A stretch of 64,000 nt of DNA, taken from NCBI RefSeq assembly GCF_032484785.1, contig NZ_JAUETR010000001.1:2731501-2795500 (forward strand), given 5' to 3'. Positions 47,009-56,249 of the stretch are shown in pieces. This DNA is from Bradyrhizobium sp. SZCCHNS1050. Its GTDB lineage: Bacteria > Pseudomonadota > Alphaproteobacteria > Rhizobiales > Xanthobacteraceae. Both the position numbers and the translations under genes were made by a program. The first letter of the stretch is position 1. Each line of letters opens with the position of its first letter. Below the pieces are notes generated by a model, which had not been told where the DNA came from, ran no database searches, and saw nothing but the letters and a program-made list of their open reading frames with translations.

Positions 47009-47434
47009 TCAGACGACGCTCAGCTTGACGTCGACATTGCCGCGCGTGGCGTTGGAATAGGGGCACACCTCGTGCGCCTTGGCGACCAGCGCTTCGGCGT
47101 CGGCCTTGGCGAGTCCGGGCAGCGACACTGCGAGCTCGACGGTGATGCCGAAGCCGCCTTCGGAGCGCGGGCCGATGCCGACCGTCGAGGTCACCGACGT
47201 GTCGGCGGGAACCTTGGGGCCGCCCTGCGAGCCGACGAACTTCATCGCGCCGATGAAGCAGGCTGCGTAGCCGGCCGCAAACAACTGCTCCGGATTGTTG
47301 CCGGCACCGCCGCCGCCGCCGAGCTCCTTCGGGGTGGAAAGCTTGACCTTGAGCGAGCCGTCGAGGGTAGCGGCTTCGCCGTCGCGGCCGCCGGTGGCCT
47401 TGGCGCTGGTCTTGTAGAGCACGTTCACGGACAT
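47009..47434 (-). CDS. ohr: Organic hydroperoxide resistance protein
   Basis: The 141-residue thiol peroxidase reduces organic hydroperoxides using two cysteines: Cys59 in [12 protein letters not shown] and Cys124 in [13 protein letters not shown]. Arg18-Asp19 near the N-terminus and the [10 protein letters not shown] motif are typical. The fold is the OsmC/Ohr dimer. It is divergent from the MarR-type regulator at 47592, with paired ATTGCRCACAAT sites between. Confidence 0.94.
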   Translation of the reverse strand: MSVNVLYKTSAKATGGRDGEAATLDGSLKVKLSTPKELGGGGGAGNNPEQLFAAGYAACFIGAMKFVGSQGGPKVPADTSVTSTVGIGPRSEGGFGITVELAVSLPGLAKADAEALVAKAHEVCPYSNATRGNVDVKLSVV

Positions 47435-47474
47435 GGGTGTCTCCTGGTTGGATGGACGAATTCAGTGGGGCCAT

Positions 47475-47501
47475 ATTGCACACAATTAGATTGCGCACAA
47501 T
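47475..47501. promoter_or_regulatory. Tandem OhrR-type operator sites between ohr and ohrR
   Basis: ATTGCACACAAT (47475-47486) and ATTGCGCACAAT (47490-47501) are two nearly identical units, each an imperfect ATTG/CAAT palindrome, 15 bp apart. A third TAATTGTT half follows. They sit in the ohr leader, 41-67 bp from the ohr ATG. Confidence 0.65.
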
Positions 47502-47591
47502 ATAATTGTTCGGTAGAAAATTCGTGATCGGTGCGCCGGGCCCGTTGTCGATCCGAGGCGTGCGGGCTCAAGATGCCGATAGGATCGACCT

Positions 47592-48065
47592 GTGGTGACC
47601 TCGATGCGAAAGAAGTCCGCGGCAGACCTGCCGCTCCAGCTCGGCAATCAGCTCTGCTTCGCAGTCTATTCGACCGCGCACGCCTTCAACCGCGTCTACA
47701 AGCCCCTGCTCGACCGCCTTGGCCTGACCTATCCGCAATATCTGGTCATGCTGGTGCTGTGGGAGCAGGACGGCCTGACGGTGAAGGACATCGGCGCGCG
47801 GCTGTTCCTCGACTCTGGCACGCTGACGCCGCTGCTGAAGCGGATGGAGGCTACGCACCTGATCAAGCGGACCCGGTCGGCCGAGGACGAGCGTCAGGTG
47901 ATCGTCACCCTCACCGCCCAGGGCGCGGGCCTGCGCGACAAGGCAAGGTCGATCGTGCCGCCCGCGATCCTGGATGCGACGGGCTGCTCGATCGCCGAGC
48001 TGGCCGATCTGCACGGCAAGCTGGTGCGCCTGCGGGAGCGGCTCGATGCGGTTGTGGAGGGGTGA
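47592..48065 (+). CDS. ohrR: MarR-family peroxide-sensing repressor (OhrR)
   Basis: The 157-residue winged-helix protein has reactive Cys22 in [20 protein letters not shown] and the conserved Tyr residues around it. DNA-binding elements are [24 protein letters not shown] and the wing [15 protein letters not shown]. Peroxide oxidation of Cys22 would release the ohr operator. ATG 47592 is used; another ATG lies 12 bp further. A short GIY-YIG gene lies convergently just after it. Confidence 0.92.
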   Translation: MVTSMRKKSAADLPLQLGNQLCFAVYSTAHAFNRVYKPLLDRLGLTYPQYLVMLVLWEQDGLTVKDIGARLFLDSGTLTPLLKRMEATHLIKRTRSAEDERQVIVTLTAQGAGLRDKARSIVPPAILDATGCSIAELADLHGKLVRLRERLDAVVEG

Positions 48066-48072
48066 GGAGGCT

Positions 48073-48309
48073 CTAAAGGCGCTTCTTCGCGAAAGCCCGG
48101 CCTGAACCCGACTTGAGATATTTCTCGAAGGCAAATGCCTGCTTCACATCGCTGAAGGCAACGTAGGTCTTGAGCCGCCAAGGCCGAAACTTCGATGTGT
48201 GCGGGACTTCACCGGCATTGTGCTTCGTGACGCGGGCCGGAACGTCGTCGGTGATGCCTGCGTAGAAATGCTCGCCGTTGAGACTTTCCAGGATGTAAAC
48301 GAACTTCAT
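48073..48309 (-). CDS. GIY-YIG nuclease family protein
   Basis: The 78-residue protein is a bare GIY-YIG domain: FVYILESLNGEHFYAGITDD, then VPARVTKHNAG (catalytic Arg) and FEKYLKSGSGRAFAKKR (metal-binding Glu). Domains of this size resemble the UPF0213/SLX1-like single-domain proteins often found in several copies per genome. Nuclease activity is expected but not proven. ATG 48309 (MKFVYILES) is preferred to 48333. Confidence 0.85.
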   Translation of the reverse strand: MKFVYILESLNGEHFYAGITDDVPARVTKHNAGEVPHTSKFRPWRLKTYVAFSDVKQAFAFEKYLKSGSGRAFAKKRL

Positions 48310-48411
48310 CGCAGGCCGCCCTCGACCCTTCACGGGCGCGAATGTGGCAGGTCGTGCTGCGTGGCGTCCAGAGCTTGGATGGGCTGAACTGCTCAGTCGA
48401 CTGATGAAGGG

Positions 48412-48717
48412 GCATCATGGCCCGGAGCCTAGCCCGCCTTCGCCTTCCCGCCTCCGCCCAAGGGGGCTTCGGCGTCCAGACTACGGCGCGACAGCCTTCG
48501 CTCACTTCGCGCAACCGGCAGCTTGGGGTGGCTTGCCGAGCCGAAGCTCGCGAAGCGATGGGGAGAGAGCATTATCGCCCGGAGCCCAAGTCCGCCTTCG
48601 TCTTCCCGCCTCCGCCCAAGGGGGCTTCGGCGTCCAGACTACGGCGCGACAGCCTTCGCTCACTTCGCGCAACTGGCAGATCGGGGTGGCTTGCCGAGCC
48701 GAAGCTCGCGAAGCGAG
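48412..48717. repeat. 157-bp tandem duplication beside tRNA-Ala
   Basis: About 148 bp from 48412 recurs from 48569 with few differences (period 157). Each unit holds GCATCATGG/GCATTATCG, CCCGGAGCC, CCCAAGGGGGCTTCGG, GGCGCGACAGCCTTCGC and CGAAGCTCGCGAAGCG. The duplicated unit has internal inverted motifs (CTTCGC/GCGAAG). It fills most of the 415-bp gap 48310-48724; no gene was seen in it. Confidence 0.9.
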
Positions 48718-48724
48718 CGAAGGC

Positions 48725-48800
<76 letters not shown>

Positions 48801-48809
48801 TGAACCGAG

Positions 48810-48832
48810 CCGGCGGTCTGGGTGACCGCCGG
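48810..48832. terminator. Hairpin between the TIGR02300 gene and tRNA-Ala
   Basis: CCGGCGGTC and GACCGCCGG form a perfect 9-bp stem with a TGGGT loop, 10 bp ahead of the tRNA 5' end. It could end the TIGR02300 transcript or mark a processing site if the tRNA is cotranscribed. There is no T run. Confidence 0.5.
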
Positions 48833-48881
48833 GGAGCACCGTGAACCACAGTTCGCGGCTGATCTCAAGTGTCTTCGACGA

Positions 48882-49286
48882 TTATTCTTCGTCGCCGCCG
48901 ACATCACCGATGATGTCGGTCACGTCCTCGTCGCCTTCTTCCTCGTCGGCGATGAAGGTCGAGTCGTCATCCTCGTCGTCGTCGAGCGTCTCGTCGATCT
49001 CGATGTCGTCCTCCGATTCGGGAACGACGGCCTTGACCTTGCCGGAGTTCTCCTCGGCGTCGGCCTCCTCGAGCGGCACCAGCTCCTCGGCCTCCGCGGG
49101 CTCGACCACGTCGGCCGCCGCAGCAGCGCGCGCAGCCTCGCCGCGCATGGCGCGGGTGGGCGCGATCGGCGCAATCGGCACGACCTCGCCGGTGTAGGGC
49201 GAAATCACCGGGTTCTTGTTGAGGTCGTAGAACTTTTTGCCCGTCGTCGGGCAAATGCGTTTGGTTCCGAGCTCGGATTTGGCCAC
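48882..49286 (-). CDS. TIGR02300 family acidic protein
   Basis: The 134-residue protein starts at GTG 49286 (VAKSELGTKRICPTTG) and has the family signature KKFYDLNKNPVISPYTGE. Its C-terminal half is extremely acidic (EDDIEIDETLDDDEDDD), probably disordered. In relatives the start resembles a zinc ribbon with two CPxC pairs; here only one Cys remains (CPTTG and SPYTG), so zinc binding should be lost. Function unknown. The TTG codon at 49304 is an alternative start. Confidence 0.85.
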   Translation of the reverse strand: MAKSELGTKRICPTTGKKFYDLNKNPVISPYTGEVVPIAPIAPTRAMRGEAARAAAAADVVEPAEAEELVPLEEADAEENSGKVKAVVPESEDDIEIDETLDDDEDDDSTFIADEEEGDEDVTDIIGDVGGDEE

Positions 49287-49437
49287 GTGCAGGCGTCCTG
49301 GCAATGTCTGAAAAGCGGTGTCTCACTTGGCTAGTTGCCGCGCCGCTGTCAATAGCGCTGTCAACGGGAAAATCACCGCTCGTGACGGAGGGCGGGGGCT
49401 GTGATACCTGCCCCGTCCGAAACACGAGGATCCCGCC

Positions 49438-50775
49438 GTGAGCACGTCAATCGCCCCGACTCCCCTGGAATCACGCGCCTCAGGGCCCCTCTCGGGCACG
49501 ATTCGCGTGCCTGGCGACAAGTCGATCTCGCACCGGGCACTGATCCTGGGGGCGCTGTCGGTCGGCGAGACCCGGATTTCCGGCCTGCTGGAGGGCGAGG
49601 ACGTCCTCAACACCGCCAAATCGATGCGATCCCTGGGTGCCAAGGTCGAGCGCACCGGCGATTTCGCGTGGACCGTCCGTGGCGTCGGGGTGGGCGGCTT
49701 CGCCCAGCCGAGCGCGCCGCTCGATTTCGGCAACTCCGGCACCGGCTGCAGGCTGGTGATGGGCGCCGTGGCCGGTTGCCCGATCACGGCCGTTTTCGAC
49801 GGTGATGCCTCGCTGCGCAGCCGTCCGATGCGGCGCATCCTCGACCCGCTGGTGCTGATGGGCGCCAAGGTGACCGCCAGCGCCGAGGGCGGCAAGCTTC
49901 CGTTAACCCTGCAGGGCGCCGGCAACCCGGTGCCGATCGAGTACCGCACGCCGGTGGCTTCGGCCCAGATCAAGTCGGCGGTGCTGCTCGCGGGCCTCGC
50001 CGCGCCCGGTGTGACCACCGTGATCGAGCAGGAGGCCAGCCGCGACCACACCGAGCTGATGCTGAAGCATTTCGGCGCGGAGATCGTGACCACGCCGGAA
50101 GGGTCTCATGGCCGCCGCATCGCACTGACCGGCCAGCCGGAGCTGCGTGGTGCGCCAGTGATCGTTCCCGCCGACCCGTCCTCGGCCGCGTTCCCGCTGG
50201 TCGCCGCGCTGATCGTCGACGGCTCGGACCTCGTGCTGTCGGACGTGATGACCAACCCGCTGCGCACCGGCCTGTTCACGACCTTGCGCGAGATGGGCGC
50301 CTCGATCGAGGAGGACGATGTCCGCGGCGATGCCGGCGAGCCGATGGCCCGCCTGCGCGTGCGCGCCTCGAAGCTGCGCGGCGTGGTGGTGCCGCCCGAG
50401 CGGGCGCCGTCGATGATCGACGAATATCTCGTCTTGGCCGTCGCCGCCGCCTATGCCGAGGGCACGACCATCATGCGCGGCCTGCATGAGCTGCGCGTCA
50501 AGGAATCCGACCGGCTCGAGGCCACCGCGGCCATGCTGCGTGTCAACGGCGTCAAGGTCGAGATCACCGGCGACGATCTGATCGTCGAGGGCCGCGGTCA
50601 CGTGCCGGGCGGCGGCATCGTCGCGACCCACATGGACCACCGCATCGCGATGTCCGCCCTGGTGATGGGTCTCGCCTCCGACAAGCCGGTCAGGGTCGAC
50701 GACACCGCCTTCATCGCCACCAGCTTCCCCGATTTCATCCCGCTGATGTGCAAGGCGGGCGCGGATTTCGCATGA
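49438..50775 (+). CDS. aroA: 3-phosphoshikimate 1-carboxyvinyltransferase (EPSP synthase)
   Basis: The 445-residue enzyme joins phosphoenolpyruvate to shikimate-3-phosphate in aromatic amino-acid synthesis. Seen are [46 protein letters not shown] and [10 protein letters not shown]. The GDKS and SAQxK patterns place it in class II. It starts with GTG 49438, with GAGGA 8 nt upstream. The stop overlaps the cmk ATG (ATGA), and rpsA follows, a widespread gene order. Confidence 0.96.
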   Translation: MSTSIAPTPLESRASGPLSGTIRVPGDKSISHRALILGALSVGETRISGLLEGEDVLNTAKSMRSLGAKVERTGDFAWTVRGVGVGGFAQPSAPLDFGNSGTGCRLVMGAVAGCPITAVFDGDASLRSRPMRRILDPLVLMGAKVTASAEGGKLPLTLQGAGNPVPIEYRTPVASAQIKSAVLLAGLAAPGVTTVIEQEASRDHTELMLKHFGAEIVTTPEGSHGRRIALTGQPELRGAPVIVPADPSSAAFPLVAALIVDGSDLVLSDVMTNPLRTGLFTTLREMGASIEEDDVRGDAGEPMARLRVRASKLRGVVVPPERAPSMIDEYLVLAVAAAYAEGTTIMRGLHELRVKESDRLEATAAMLRVNGVKVEITGDDLIVEGRGHVPGGGIVATHMDHRIAMSALVMGLASDKPVRVDDTAFIATSFPDFIPLMCKAGADFA

Positions 50776-51410
50776 TCATCGCGATCGACGGCCCGGCGGC
50801 CTCGGGCAAGGGCACCCTGGCCAAGCGTCTCGCGGCGCATTACGGCCTCAGGCACCTGGATACGGGCGTGATCTACCGGGCGGTCGCGCATGCGCTACTG
50901 ACCGCCGGCATCGACCTCAAGGACGAGGCGCGGGCAGCGGACGTCGCCATGAGCCTGGATCCCTCGAGCTTCGACAATCCGGCGCTGAGGTCGCACCAGG
51001 TCGGGTCCGCGGCCTCGGTGGTATCGGCGTTGCCGAAAGTGCGCGAAGCGCTGGTGGCGTTCCAGCGTCAGTTCGCAAGCCGGCCCCCCGGTGCCGTGCT
51101 CGACGGCCGCGACATCGGAACCGTGATCTGCCCGGACGCCGAGGTGAAGATCTACGTCGTCGCCGATCCCCGCATCCGGGCGCATCGTCGCACCCTCGAG
51201 GCGCTTTCACGTGGGGAACCGGCCGATGAGGCGGCCATTCTGGCCGACATCCTGGCGCGCGACGAGCGTGACCAGAACCGGGCCGTCGCGCCTTTAAAAC
51301 AAGCCCCGGATGCTTACTTGCTTGACAACTCCCATTTGGATATAGAAGGCGGCGTCCGGGCCGCCATCGATATCGTCGAGGCCGTTCGAGCGGGCCGCCA
51401 GCGGGTTTGA
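50772..51410 (+). CDS. cmk: Cytidylate kinase
   Basis: The 212-residue kinase phosphorylates CMP and dCMP. It begins [20 protein letters not shown] (P-loop) and contains [31 protein letters not shown] and the lid [19 protein letters not shown]. The ATG at 50772 overlaps the aroA stop by 4 bp. An upstream in-frame ATG at 50748 lies in aroA and was rejected. Confidence 0.96.
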   Translation: MIIAIDGPAASGKGTLAKRLAAHYGLRHLDTGVIYRAVAHALLTAGIDLKDEARAADVAMSLDPSSFDNPALRSHQVGSAASVVSALPKVREALVAFQRQFASRPPGAVLDGRDIGTVICPDAEVKIYVVADPRIRAHRRTLEALSRGEPADEAAILADILARDERDQNRAVAPLKQAPDAYLLDNSHLDIEGGVRAAIDIVEAVRAGRQRV

Positions 51411-51658
51411 TTTCCGCCGGCGTCATTGGAGGAATGCCCGCTCCCGCCCTTGATCGTCGATAGCTCGATTGCGGTTCAATCGAGTCCGATCATCCGGACG
51501 CACTTCATACGTATCGCATGTGCAGGCACTGCCGGCCCGCGTCGTTTGCGCTTATAGCGCGGCGCGCGGACGTCTGGGGATTTGTGGACCTCCAGGCACT
51601 GTCCATTCGATGCGCCGATCAACCCAAGCTGGCGAGAATGTCCGCATCTGGAGAACAA

Positions 51659-53368
51659 ATGGCTTCGAGTACCTCTGCTTCTTCCTACAATCCCAGCCGC
51701 GATGATTTCGCCGCGATGCTGGACGAGTCCTTCACGAAGGGCAACCTGCAGGAAAGCTCTGTCGTCAAGGGCAAGGTTGTTGCGATCGAGAAGGACATGG
51801 CCGTCATCGACGTCGGCCTGAAGACCGAAGGCCGCGTGGCGCTGCGCGAATTCGCCGGGCCCGGCCGTGACAGTGAATTGAAAGTCGGCGACGAGGTCGA
51901 AGTGTTCCTCGATCGCATCGAGAACGCGCTCGGCGAAGCGGTGCTGTCGCGCGACAAGGCGCGCCGCGAAGAGAGCTGGGGCAAGCTCGAGAAGGCGTTC
52001 CAGAACAACGAAAAGGTCAACGGCGTCATCTTCAACCAGGTCAAGGGCGGCTTCACCGTCGACCTCGACGGCGCCGTGGCCTTCCTGCCGCGCTCGCAGG
52101 TCGACATCCGTCCGATCCGCGACGTCGCGCCGCTGATGAACAACTCGCAGCCGTTCCAGATCCTCAAGATGGACCGTCGCCGCGGCAACATCGTGGTGTC
52201 GCGCCGCACTGTGCTGGAAGAGACCCGCGCCGAGCAGCGCCAGGAGCTGGTGCAGAACCTCGAAGAGGGTCAGGTCATCGACGGCGTCGTCAAGAACATC
52301 ACCGATTACGGTGCGTTCGTCGACCTCGGCGGCATCGACGGCCTGCTGCACGTCACCGACATCGCGTGGCGCCGTGTCAACCATCCGACCGAGGTGCTCA
52401 GCATCGGTCAGACGGTCAAGGTCAAGATCATCAAGATCAACCACGAGACGCACCGCATCTCGCTGGGCATGAAGCAGCTCTTGGACGATCCGTGGCAGGG
52501 CATCGAGGCCAAGTACCCGCTGCAGGCCCGCTTCCACGGTCGCGTCACCAACATCACCGACTACGGCGCGTTCGTCGAGCTCGAGCCGGGCATCGAAGGC
52601 CTGATCCACGTCTCCGAGATGTCGTGGACCAAGAAGAACATGCACCCCGGCAAGATCGTGTCGACCTCGCAGGAGGTCGAAGTGCAGGTGCTCGAGGTCG
52701 ACAGCGTCAAGCGCCGCATCTCGCTCGGCCTCAAGCAGACCATGCGCAATCCGTGGGAGGTCTTCGTCGAGAAGCATCCGACGGGTTCGGTGGTCGAGGG
52801 CGAGGTCAAGAACAAGACCGAGTTCGGCTTGTTCCTGGGTCTCGAAGGCGACGTCGACGGCATGGTCCATCTGTCGGATCTCGACTGGAAGCTGCCGGGC
52901 GAGCAGGTCATCGACAACTACAAGAAGGGCGACATGGTCAAGGCCGTGGTGCTCGACGTCGACGTGGAGAAGGAGCGCATCTCGCTCGGCATCAAGCAGC
53001 TCGAAGGCGATCCCTTCGCCGAGCCGGGCGATGTCAAGAAGGGCGCGGTCGTCACTTGCGAGGTGCTCGACGTCAAGGACGGCGGCATCGACGTCAAGAT
53101 CACCGGCACCGACTTCACCACCTTCATCAAGCGCTCCGAGCTGGCGCGCGATCGCAACGACCAGCGCACCGAGCGGTTCGCCGTCGGTGAGAAGGTCGAT
53201 GCCCGCGTGATCCAGTTCGACAAGAAGGCCCGCAAGGTGCAGGTGTCGATCAAGGCGCTGGAAGTCGCAGAAGAGAAGGAAGCCATCGCGCAGTACGGCT
53301 CGTCCGATTCGGGCGCCACGCTGGGCGACATTCTCGGCACCGCGCTCAAGAACCGCGACTCGAAGTAA
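51659..53368 (+). CDS. rpsA: 30S ribosomal protein S1
   Basis: The 569-residue protein consists of six S1 RNA-binding repeats. The repeats are visible as SSVVKGKVVAIEKDMAVIDVG, KGGFTVDLDGAVAFLPRSQV, KNITDYGAFVDLGGIDGLLH, NITDYGAFVELEPGIEGLIH, KTEFGLFLGLEGDVDGMVHL and a diverged last one. It recruits mRNA to the ribosome. ATG 51659 (MASSTSASSYNP) follows GGAG; the longer frame from 51518 was rejected. A textbook terminator follows. Confidence 0.97.
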   Translation: MASSTSASSYNPSRDDFAAMLDESFTKGNLQESSVVKGKVVAIEKDMAVIDVGLKTEGRVALREFAGPGRDSELKVGDEVEVFLDRIENALGEAVLSRDKARREESWGKLEKAFQNNEKVNGVIFNQVKGGFTVDLDGAVAFLPRSQVDIRPIRDVAPLMNNSQPFQILKMDRRRGNIVVSRRTVLEETRAEQRQELVQNLEEGQVIDGVVKNITDYGAFVDLGGIDGLLHVTDIAWRRVNHPTEVLSIGQTVKVKIIKINHETHRISLGMKQLLDDPWQGIEAKYPLQARFHGRVTNITDYGAFVELEPGIEGLIHVSEMSWTKKNMHPGKIVSTSQEVEVQVLEVDSVKRRISLGLKQTMRNPWEVFVEKHPTGSVVEGEVKNKTEFGLFLGLEGDVDGMVHLSDLDWKLPGEQVIDNYKKGDMVKAVVLDVDVEKERISLGIKQLEGDPFAEPGDVKKGAVVTCEVLDVKDGGIDVKITGTDFTTFIKRSELARDRNDQRTERFAVGEKVDARVIQFDKKARKVQVSIKALEVAEEKEAIAQYGSSDSGATLGDILGTALKNRDSK

Positions 53369-53392
53369 GCCTTCGCGTCCTGCGATCAGATC

Positions 53393-53421
53393 AAAGCCCC
53401 GGCGCAAGCCGGGGCTTTTTT
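53393..53421 (+). terminator. Intrinsic terminator after rpsA
   Basis: AGCCCCGGC (53395-53403) and GCCGGGGCT (53408-53416) form a perfect 9-bp stem with a GCAA loop, followed by a run of T. It closes the aroA-cmk-rpsA series. Confidence 0.95.
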
Positions 53422-53574
53422 GTTCCAGCGAGGCAAGGATGCGCGTGCCGGCCGCGCGGATCCGGCCTCGCCGCGGGCCTTCCTTTCTTCATATTGCGCC
53501 GCGATTGATGTAATCGGATAACGAGATATTCAGGCTGCGGATGCAAAACGCGCCGAGACTTCCAGGAGCTGTCC

Positions 53575-54555
53575 ATGTCGCTTGATTCGGATGTGATCGT
53601 CGATCGCCGCAGGCTGCGCCGCAAGCTGACGTTCTGGCGCGTCGTCGCGGTGCTGATTGCGATTGCGGCTCTGTCCGCCATCGGTCTCGCCATGTCGCCG
53701 CGCGGCCGCACCGTGCTCTCGACCTCCGGCTCGATCGCCCGCGTCAATATCGAGGGCCTGATCCGCAGCGACCATGAGCGCGTCGAGGCGCTGGAGCGGC
53801 TCGAAAACTCCTCGGCCGAAGCCGTCATCGTTCACATCAATTCGCCGGGCGGCACCACCGCCGGCTCCGAGCAGCTCTACGATTCGCTGGTCCGGCTGAA
53901 GGCGAAGAAGCCGCTGGTCGTCGTCGTGGAAGGCCTCGCGGCGTCCGGCGGCTACATCGGCGCGATCGCTGCCGACCACATCGTCGCGCAGCAGAGTTCG
54001 CTGGTCGGCTCGATCGGCGTGCTGTTTCAATATCCCAATGTCGGCGAGCTGTTGAAGACGGTCGGCGTGAAGATCGAGGAGGTCAAATCCTCGCCGCTGA
54101 AGGCCGCCCCCAACGGCTACGAGCCGACCAGCCCGGAAGCGCGTGCGGCGCTCGACGCCCTGGTCAAGGATTCCTATGCCTGGTTCCGCGGACTGGTGAA
54201 GGACCGCCGCGCCATGAACGATGAGCAGTTGGAGAAGGTGGCCGATGGCCGCGTCTTCACCGGCAGGCAGGCGATCGAGCTGAAGCTGATCGACGAGCTC
54301 GGCGACGAGAAGACCGCGGTCGCTTGGCTCGTCGCCAACAAGAACGTCAAGAAGGACCTTCCGGTGCGCGACTACAAGCTCACGCCGCGGTTCGGCGATC
54401 TCACCTTCCTGCGAACGGCCACCTCGATCGCGCTCGACGCCGTCGGCCTCTCCGGAATCGCCCGCCAGATCGAGCGCACCGGCGTGGTCCAGGCGGTGGA
54501 CCGGATCGGTCTCGACGGCATGCTCGCGCTCTGGACGCCCGCGCCGGGCAATTGA
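53575..54555 (+). CDS. sppA: Signal peptide peptidase SppA
   Basis: The 326-residue inner-membrane serine protease has one membrane anchor (about 20-42). The catalytic Ser124 is in EGLAASGGYIGA and Lys176 in SSPLKAAPN, 52 residues later as in the Bacillus enzyme. It degrades cleaved signal peptides. It is the short single-domain form. The ihfB and lapA genes follow at 170 and 78 bp. Confidence 0.94.
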   Translation: MSLDSDVIVDRRRLRRKLTFWRVVAVLIAIAALSAIGLAMSPRGRTVLSTSGSIARVNIEGLIRSDHERVEALERLENSSAEAVIVHINSPGGTTAGSEQLYDSLVRLKAKKPLVVVVEGLAASGGYIGAIAADHIVAQQSSLVGSIGVLFQYPNVGELLKTVGVKIEEVKSSPLKAAPNGYEPTSPEARAALDALVKDSYAWFRGLVKDRRAMNDEQLEKVADGRVFTGRQAIELKLIDELGDEKTAVAWLVANKNVKKDLPVRDYKLTPRFGDLTFLRTATSIALDAVGLSGIARQIERTGVVQAVDRIGLDGMLALWTPAPGN

Positions 54556-54724
54556 ACCCGCAAAGACCATTCCCAGGGCAATCTTCCCGCTTCGCGTGTG
54601 CCGTGGCGAGACCCCGTACCGGGCCTCGCACCCCGATTCACGGCCGCGATGAATGATTTAGCGTCTTGACAGTCCAGCATATTTTCACGGAAATGGGACC
54701 TGTCTCCCCGGGTACATTTTCTCG

Positions 54725-55042
54725 ATGATCAAATCCGAGCTTGTTCAGCGTATCGCCGAGCACAACCCGCATCTCTACCAGCGGGATGTCGAGAACATCG
54801 TCAATGCGATCCTCGATGAGATCGTCGCGGCGCTCGCCCGCGGTGACCGCGTCGAGTTGCGCGGCTTCGGCGCCTTCTCGGTCAAGCATCGGCCGGCCCG
54901 CGCCGGGCGCAACCCACGGACCGGAGCTCATGTCCCGGTGGACCAGAAAAGTGTCCCGTTCTTCAAAACGGGCAAGGAAATGCGCGAGCGGCTGAACCGG
55001 GACAATCCCGCCGGCGCCGCGGCTGACGACGCCGACGATTGA
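54725..55042 (+). CDS. ihfB: Integration host factor beta subunit
   Basis: The 105-residue DNA-bending protein begins [20 protein letters not shown] and has the beta-arm [22 protein letters not shown] with the proline-containing tip. It dimerises with IHF-alpha and supports sigma-54-dependent activation, recombination and replication. The C-terminal tail [10 protein letters not shown] is acidic. No clear ribosome site stands before ATG 54725. Confidence 0.96.
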   Translation: MIKSELVQRIAEHNPHLYQRDVENIVNAILDEIVAALARGDRVELRGFGAFSVKHRPARAGRNPRTGAHVPVDQKSVPFFKTGKEMRERLNRDNPAGAAADDADD

Positions 55043-55119
55043 AGCATCTCGCGCCGGCCGTGCTAATCGTCTGCGGCTGATCTCGAGGCGAATCCGGCCT
55101 GACTGACACGAGCGAGCGC

Positions 55120-55512
55120 ATGCGAAAATTCTTCACTGTCGTGGTCGTCCTTCCGCTGCTGGTGCTGTTCGTCATCTTCGCGGTCGCCAATCGGCATTTC
55201 GTTACCGTATCGTTTGATCCCTTCAACGCGACTGATCCGGCGCTCTCGGCGTCGGTCCCGCTGTTCGCCTTGATCATCGCCGTCGCGATCCTGGGCGTGA
55301 TCGCGGGTGGCTGTGCCACCTGGATCGGCCAGCGCCGCTGGCGGCGGGCCGCGCGCCGCCATCAGGCCGATGCCGAAGCGGCCCGCGCGCAGGTGGCGCA
55401 GTTGAGCGCCGCGGCGCGTGCAAAACAGGGCTCTGCGCAATCTCTGGTTCCAGCTGCGCCGGCGCGGCTTTTCGCCCCTTATGGGCGAGACAAGCAGGGC
55501 GTCGCGTTGTAG
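55120..55512 (+). CDS. lapA: LapA/DUF1049 family membrane protein
   Basis: The 130-residue protein has two membrane helices (about 5-22 and 47-67) followed by a coiled, Ala/Arg-rich cytoplasmic tail. In E. coli LapA works with LapB to control LpxC and lipopolysaccharide amount; the C-terminal part here is not similar enough to be sure. It stands after ihfB as in many alphaproteobacteria. Confidence 0.8.
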   Translation: MRKFFTVVVVLPLLVLFVIFAVANRHFVTVSFDPFNATDPALSASVPLFALIIAVAILGVIAGGCATWIGQRRWRRAARRHQADAEAARAQVAQLSAAARAKQGSAQSLVPAAPARLFAPYGRDKQGVAL

Positions 55513-55589
55513 AAGGCGCGAAAGCTCGGCGGCCCTGGAAGCCGCCGGCTTCTGGTGATCCTTTCCGCCCGGACGTGCGTTGTTCATTG

Positions 55590-56249
55590 ATGTCCCTGCT
55601 CGTCAAAATCTGCGGCCTGACCACGCCCGACACCCTCGCTGCGGCGCTCGACGCGGGCGCCGACATGGTGGGCTTCGTGTTCTTTCCGCCGTCCCCACGC
55701 CATGTCGGCCTGACGGCCGCGCGTGAGCTGGGTCGTGACGTCAGGGGGCGCGCGCTCAAGGTGGCGCTGACCGTCGATGCCGACGACGCGATGATCGAAA
55801 ACATCGTCGAGACGCTGCGGCCTGATCTCCTGCAGTTGCATGGCCGCGAAAGCATCGCGCGCGTCCGCGACCTCAAGCAGCGCTTCGGCCTACCCATCAT
55901 GAAGGCCATTCCGGTCGCGACCGACGCCGATCTCGCGCCGTTGGCGGGCTATGCCGACGTGTGCGACCGCATCCTGTTCGATGCGCGGGCGCCCAAGGAG
56001 GCGACCCGTCCCGGCGGCCTCGGTGCCACCTTCGATTGGCGTCTGCTACAGGGCGTGAAGCTCGATCGCCCGTTCATGGTCTCCGGCGGTCTGAGCGCCG
56101 ACAACGTCGCGGAGGCCGTGCGGATCACCCGCGCGGGCGGCGTCGACGTGTCATCTGGCGTCGAGCGGGCGCCGGGTGTGAAGGATTGCGACATGATCCG
56201 GGATTTCATTCGCGCGGCGCGGGCCGCTGAAGAGTTGAGCGTTCAATGA
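55590..56249 (+). CDS. trpF: Phosphoribosylanthranilate isomerase
   Basis: The 219-residue TIM-barrel enzyme does the third step of the tryptophan branch. Signatures are [12 protein letters not shown] (catalytic Cys), [18 protein letters not shown] and [21 protein letters not shown] (catalytic Asp near the start). ATG 55590 (MSLLVKICG) is used. It shares ATGA with trpB. trpF-trpB-trpA is the conserved alphaproteobacterial cluster, separate from trpEGDC. Confidence 0.96.
   Translation: MSLLVKICGLTTPDTLAAALDAGADMVGFVFFPPSPRHVGLTAARELGRDVRGRALKVALTVDADDAMIENIVETLRPDLLQLHGRESIARVRDLKQRFGLPIMKAIPVATDADLAPLAGYADVCDRILFDARAPKEATRPGGLGATFDWRLLQGVKLDRPFMVSGGLSADNVAEAVRITRAGGVDVSSGVERAPGVKDCDMIRDFIRAARAAEELSVQ

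Noticed and set aside
48412..48717. Possible CRISPR array
   Set aside because: Only two long units of 157 bp with no spacer structure and no cas genes; it is a tandem duplication.
51476..53407. 643-codon open frame antisense to rpsA
   Set aside because: It mirrors rpsA codons exactly, has no family motifs and exists because of high-GC codon bias. Similar antisense frames opposite dctM (28208-29638), the ligase/folC region (59188-61020) and the metallo-hydrolase (11903-13870) were dropped for the same reason.
54666..54690. TTGACA before ihfB as a vegetative promoter
   Set aside because: The only TATTTT-like element is about 8 bp away, too close, and nothing suitable lies at 17 bp.
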